Below are positions 58,341-64,000 of a DNA stretch of 64,000 bases, in pieces (positions within the stretch are counted from its first letter, which is position 1; every line of letters begins with the position of its first letter). Location: the NCBI GenBank assembly GCA_029204225.1, contig CM055096.1:4722750-4786749 (forward strand). Reading direction: 5' to 3'. This stretch comes from Diphasiastrum complanatum. Its lineage: Eukaryota; Streptophyta; Lycopodiopsida; Lycopodiales; Lycopodiaceae. The notes below the pieces were generated by a model. The model saw nothing but the letters and a program-made list of their open reading frames with translations. It was not told the DNA's origin and searched no databases. The translations under genes and the position numbers were made by a program.

Positions 58341-58410
<70 letters not shown>
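57997..58410 (+). repeat. 3' UTR-like sequence ending AATAAAGCTTCTT and (CTT)n(CT)n tail
   Basis: After the ORF1-like frame come about 310 bp without coding potential, then TTAATAAAGCTTCTT, which merges into (CTT)n at about 58306-58346 and (CT)n to 58410. Plant non-LTR elements often end in a short microsatellite tail, so this may be the element's 3' end, expanded afterwards. Confidence 0.45.
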
Positions 58411-58413
<3 letters not shown>

Positions 58414-58519
58414 CTATGTTTTTGTGTTCTAGTATATAGTAATGTTTTAGGTAACTCAAAGTTTGCTTGCTTCTTATTATGCTTTTAGTAGACTCTTAAT
58501 AATTTTGTTTGATTAACCA

Positions 58520-58787
58520 CCTTCCATCATGGAAACCATACTATTGTCCATATTTTATTACTCTTGATCATTTTGTGAGAATAATGTGATGTGAATAACA
58601 TTTAAATCCTCATTGGATTGAATTTTAGCTGGGCCCATTTTCCCACTAGAAAACCTTCCATCATAGATACCATACTATTGTCCATATTTTATTACTCTTG
58701 ATTATTTTGTGAAAATAATGTGATGTGAATAATATTTACATCCTCATTGGATTGAATTGTAGCTTGACCTGTTTTCCCATGAGTATA
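58520..58787. repeat. 134-bp tandem duplication
   Basis: Copies at 58520-58653 and 58654-58787 both start CCTTCCATCAT and share TACTATTGTCCATATTTTAT and ATAATGTGATGTGAATAA. They have diverged by roughly a tenth. Confidence 0.9.
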
Positions 58788-61586
<2,799 letters not shown>

Positions 61587-61715
61587 GCACACAAATATAA
61601 TATACGTCCGCAAAATCCATAGCAGCAAATATTTTTGCAATTTGAGATGGACGAACCTGTTCAAATTGTGAATCCTGATTTGTCCAACTTTAAATCACAA
61701 TCCATGAAAACATCA

Positions 61716-62490
61716 TAGAATTAATGAACCGTGTACGGTTCACCACGGTTCTGAGAACCGTACGGTTCTCAAAAAAATTTAGGGTGAACCGTGGTGAACC
61801 GTACTAATTAATTAATTAATAAAATTTTGTCCTACCCCCAAAAACAGCCTAAAAATATGCAAAAAAAAGGCGGCCCAGGGATGAGGGTCCGGGCCGGAAT
61901 GCCCGCGTCCGCATCCGCGTCCGACGTCCGGACCCGGACGCGTCCGACCCTTGGACACGGGGTCGGAGGCGTCCAATTGTTTTTTTTAAATAAAAAATCC
62001 TAATAAAGAATTTAAAAATTAAAAAAGGACGTGTCCGTACCGCCGGACGCACCCGTGGCTTCATATATATATATATATATTTTTTTTCCTAGTCTAAAAA
62101 TTTTTTAAAAAATTTAAAAAAAAAAAAAAAACCAGACGCGCTTCTCCTCGTCCGGACGCGCGTTCGCGTCCGGGTCCCGCTTCCTTAGAAAAGGCCCAAA
62201 AAAGTGTGTGTGTCTGAAATCTGTGTCTGTGAAATCTGTGTCTGTGAAATCTGTGAATATAAATCGGTGAAATCTGTGCCTGTGAAATGAATCTGTGAAA
62301 TGAGAAATCTGTCAAACTATTTAAGTCTGTCCAAATAGTGAAATGTGAAATCTGTGTCTGTGCAGTGTGAAATGAATCTGTGTCTGTGAGTGTGAAATTT
62401 TGGTAATTAATTAATTAATTAATTAATTAACTAAATATAGGAACCGTACCACGGTTCTCAGAGCCCACGGTTCTGAGAACCATGGGTTCT
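61716..62490. mobile_element. GC-rich element with inverted-repeat-like ends
   Basis: Left end has GAACCGTGTACGGTTC, ACCACGGTTCTGAGAACCGT and ACGGTTC, then TTAATTAATTAAT. The right end mirrors this with (TTAA)n-rich sequence, then GGAACCGTACCACGGTTC, TCAGAGCCCACGG and TTCTGAGAACCATGG. Inside are a strikingly GC-rich, CGTCCG-repeating block (61870-61970 and 62030-62180) and a (GTGAAATCTGTGTCT)n-like array at 62213-62400. Flanks ATGAAAACATCA (61704-61715) and ATGGAAAACATCA (62491-62503) could be an imperfect target duplication. A non-autonomous DNA transposon is the best guess. No transposase is present. Confidence 0.5.
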
Positions 62491-62984
62491 ATGGAAAACA
62501 TCAATGTCAACTTAATGTTGTACATGAAAATTTTGTCAAAGCATTGACAAATTTGAGCATGAATCATCGAGCAATTGAAAACTGCCCACAATCAAAAAAA
62601 ATCTCTGGTAATAACATTTATCAATCTGAACGCAAGAGGTAAGAGAAATCATTGAGTTTGCAATGACTTTAGTAATCCTTTTACCAGTATCATATACATG
62701 TCAGGCAATGCTCTGCCCCAGGCTGAATACTATTGTGTACCTTGGCCTTTAAACTCACAGCGCTTTTACAATCTTCACAAAATCATGCAATGGAAGTGTA
62801 ATTTTGCTTGAGTGAAGTAGTAAAAAATCTATCTAACCTCCTCATCAATGTGTTTGATTCAACTTTGCAGTTGCTAGCTATAAAATGATGTACTTGGACG
62901 AGTTGCTTTACTTTACTCACCAGAGATAATGGGCCGAATTGACCCAGGAATATAAAACTTAACACAGTTACGTAGACTTAGTGA

Positions 62985-64000
62985 TTAGTTAAGTGTTGTT
63001 AGCTTACCTTGTGAAAGGGGTTGCTCCGTGCCACCTTCTGTATCCATCAAATACTTTACAACCTGCCGCATCGTGGGGCGCTTGACAGGGTCCTCGGCTG
63101 TACACCGTATACCCAACTGCAATACTTGAAGCATGTGGGTTTTGTATACTCCCCTTGAGACATCACAATCCAATGCCTCAAGTGCCTGGCCTTTCTCGCT
63201 CATAAACCTCACCCAGCCCACTAAATTTCCTCCCTCAACATCCTTAAACTCTAGGCCTGTTGGTTCCTTTCCAGTGAGTAACTCAAAAATAATCACGCCA
63301 TAGCTGTATACATCACCTCGAGTGGTGGATTTCCAGCTCTGACCATATTCAGGGGGTATGTAGCCAAATGTACCAGCAATATCCGTGCTAATATGGGTCT
63401 CATATGCACTAATGAGTCGTGCAAGGCCGAAGTCAGATACCCTAGGCTCAAATTCAACATCCAGTAAAATATTGCTTGCTTTCATGTCCCTGTGAATAAT
63501 ATGGGGAACCAACCCATGGTGAAGAAATGCTAATCCACGAGCAGCTCCTATTGCCACCTTAAATCGTTTAGGCCAATCAAGAATTTCCAGTGCATCGGCC
63601 CGGTTTCGTAGCCATAAATCCAGACTGCCATTCACCATATAGTCATAGACAAGCAGCTTTTCCTCCCCAAAGGAGCAGTAGCCCAGCAAAGGAACCAAAT
63701 TCCTATGTTTGACCTTCCCAAGTGTCTCCATTTCTGCAATAAATTCACGATTGCCCTGTGTGCGGGCTTGTCCAAGCTTTTTTACGGCTACAGTTCGTCC
63801 ATCCGAGAGTATTGCCTTGTACACAGTGCCAAACCCACCGTCACCAATGATATTCGTCTTGCAAAAACCATTGGTTGCCTCAAGGATATCAGCCAAAGTT
63901 AGCCTGAGTGGAAGGGACTGCTCAAACATCGCCACATTGATGCTCAACGGCTCTTTCATTTTACTACATAAACTTGAATCTAATGATTGATTTAGCTCCC
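62985..64000 (-). CDS. EMS1: EMS1/EXS-like LRR receptor kinase, kinase end (5' part beyond window)
   Basis: The frame is open from the window edge; residue numbers count from the internal Met at 63959, which is not the true start. The juxtamembrane EPLSINVAMFEQ and the following LTLADILEATNGF are characteristic of EMS1. The kinase has a P-loop GDGGFG (39-44), catalytic Lys in VAVK (60), HRD (156-158, RD type), DFG (176-178), PPE (202-204), and TTRGDVYSYGVIIFELLTG. All key residues are present, so an active Ser/Thr kinase is expected at the plasma membrane. After the kinase (ends about 310) the frame reads TEQPLSQGKLTTLN and stops. Within it CAAG|GTAAGC (exon end 63008) is a good splice donor, so the true C-terminus may lie in another exon. 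The LRR ectodomain that would bind TPD1 is outside the window. Confidence 0.88.
   Translation of the reverse strand, partial: ELNQSLDSSLCSKMKEPLSINVAMFEQSLPLRLTLADILEATNGFCKTNIIGDGGFGTVYKAILSDGRTVAVKKLGQARTQGNREFIAEMETLGKVKHRNLVPLLGYCSFGEEKLLVYDYMVNGSLDLWLRNRADALEILDWPKRFKVAIGAARGLAFLHHGLVPHIIHRDMKASNILLDVEFEPRVSDFGLARLISAYETHISTDIAGTFGYIPPEYGQSWKSTTRGDVYSYGVIIFELLTGKEPTGLEFKDVEGGNLVGWVRFMSEKGQALEALDCDVSRGVYKTHMLQVLQLGIRCTAEDPVKRPTMRQVVKYLMDTEGGTEQPLSQGKLTTLN

Noticed and set aside
58247-58488. Open frames on both strands over (CTT)n(CT)n, also those over 49020-49122
   Set aside because: Translations are pure Leu/Ser or Glu/Arg repeats, artefacts of microsatellites.
61849-62315. Arg/Pro-rich minus-strand frames
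   Set aside because: They come from CGTCCG-rich and GTGAAATCTGT repeat blocks inside the GC-rich element, not from a protein-like sequence.

Overview
The window looks like nuclear DNA of a seed plant: spliced genes of plant-specific families, AT-rich spacers, long (CT)n arrays and dense Ty1/copia and Ty3/gypsy debris with several nested insertions. I cannot name the species. A large, repeat-rich genome is likely.

Three host genes can be supported. (1) At 5.8-8.6 kb (+) lies a TPD1-like gene for a secreted cysteine-rich ligand. Its first two exons are followed by two tandem, divergent, same-phase terminal exons, each encoding a complete six-cysteine TPD1 domain. It therefore has the layout of one secretion leader that could be spliced to either of two mature ligands. 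(2) At 39.96-42.05 kb (-) lies a six-exon RING-H2 E3 ubiquitin ligase of 238 residues, with a GC-rich promoter and leader. (3) At the right edge (62.98-64.0 kb, -) lies the kinase end of an EMS1/EXS-like LRR receptor kinase. EMS1 is the established receptor of TPD1 in anther tapetum specification, so ligand-type and receptor-type genes lie within about 55 kb of each other. This linkage and the duplicated ligand exon are the main findings.

The rest is mostly mobile DNA. 0-2.56 kb: the 5' end of a gypsy element (LTR, primer-binding site, leader, gag) running off the left edge. 3.2-4.1 kb and 14-20.6 kb: broken copia pieces in both orientations. 21.65-24.75 kb: a truncated copia element with LTR, primer-binding site, gag-pol and part of RT. 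24.75-37.0 kb: a minus-strand gypsy element with RT, RNase H, integrase and an opposite-strand ORF, split by a nearly complete 6.0 kb copia element (28560-34566; 5-bp target duplication TAGAA, two 650-bp LTRs). The reverse transcriptase of that copia is replaced by unrelated sequence. 37.0-38.2 kb: a copia 3' end. 44.2-45.0 kb: a second copy of part of the RT-replacing module. 45.9-49.0 kb: a copia gag interrupted by another copia. 49.1-50.1 kb: a decayed gypsy gag and leader. 51.5-55.15 kb: a degenerate copia. 57.0-58.4 kb: a LINE-like ORF1 unit with no ORF2. 61.7-62.5 kb: a GC-rich element with inverted-repeat-like ends.

Splice sites, alignments and boundaries were worked out by eye. Transcription, species identity and element ages were not tested.
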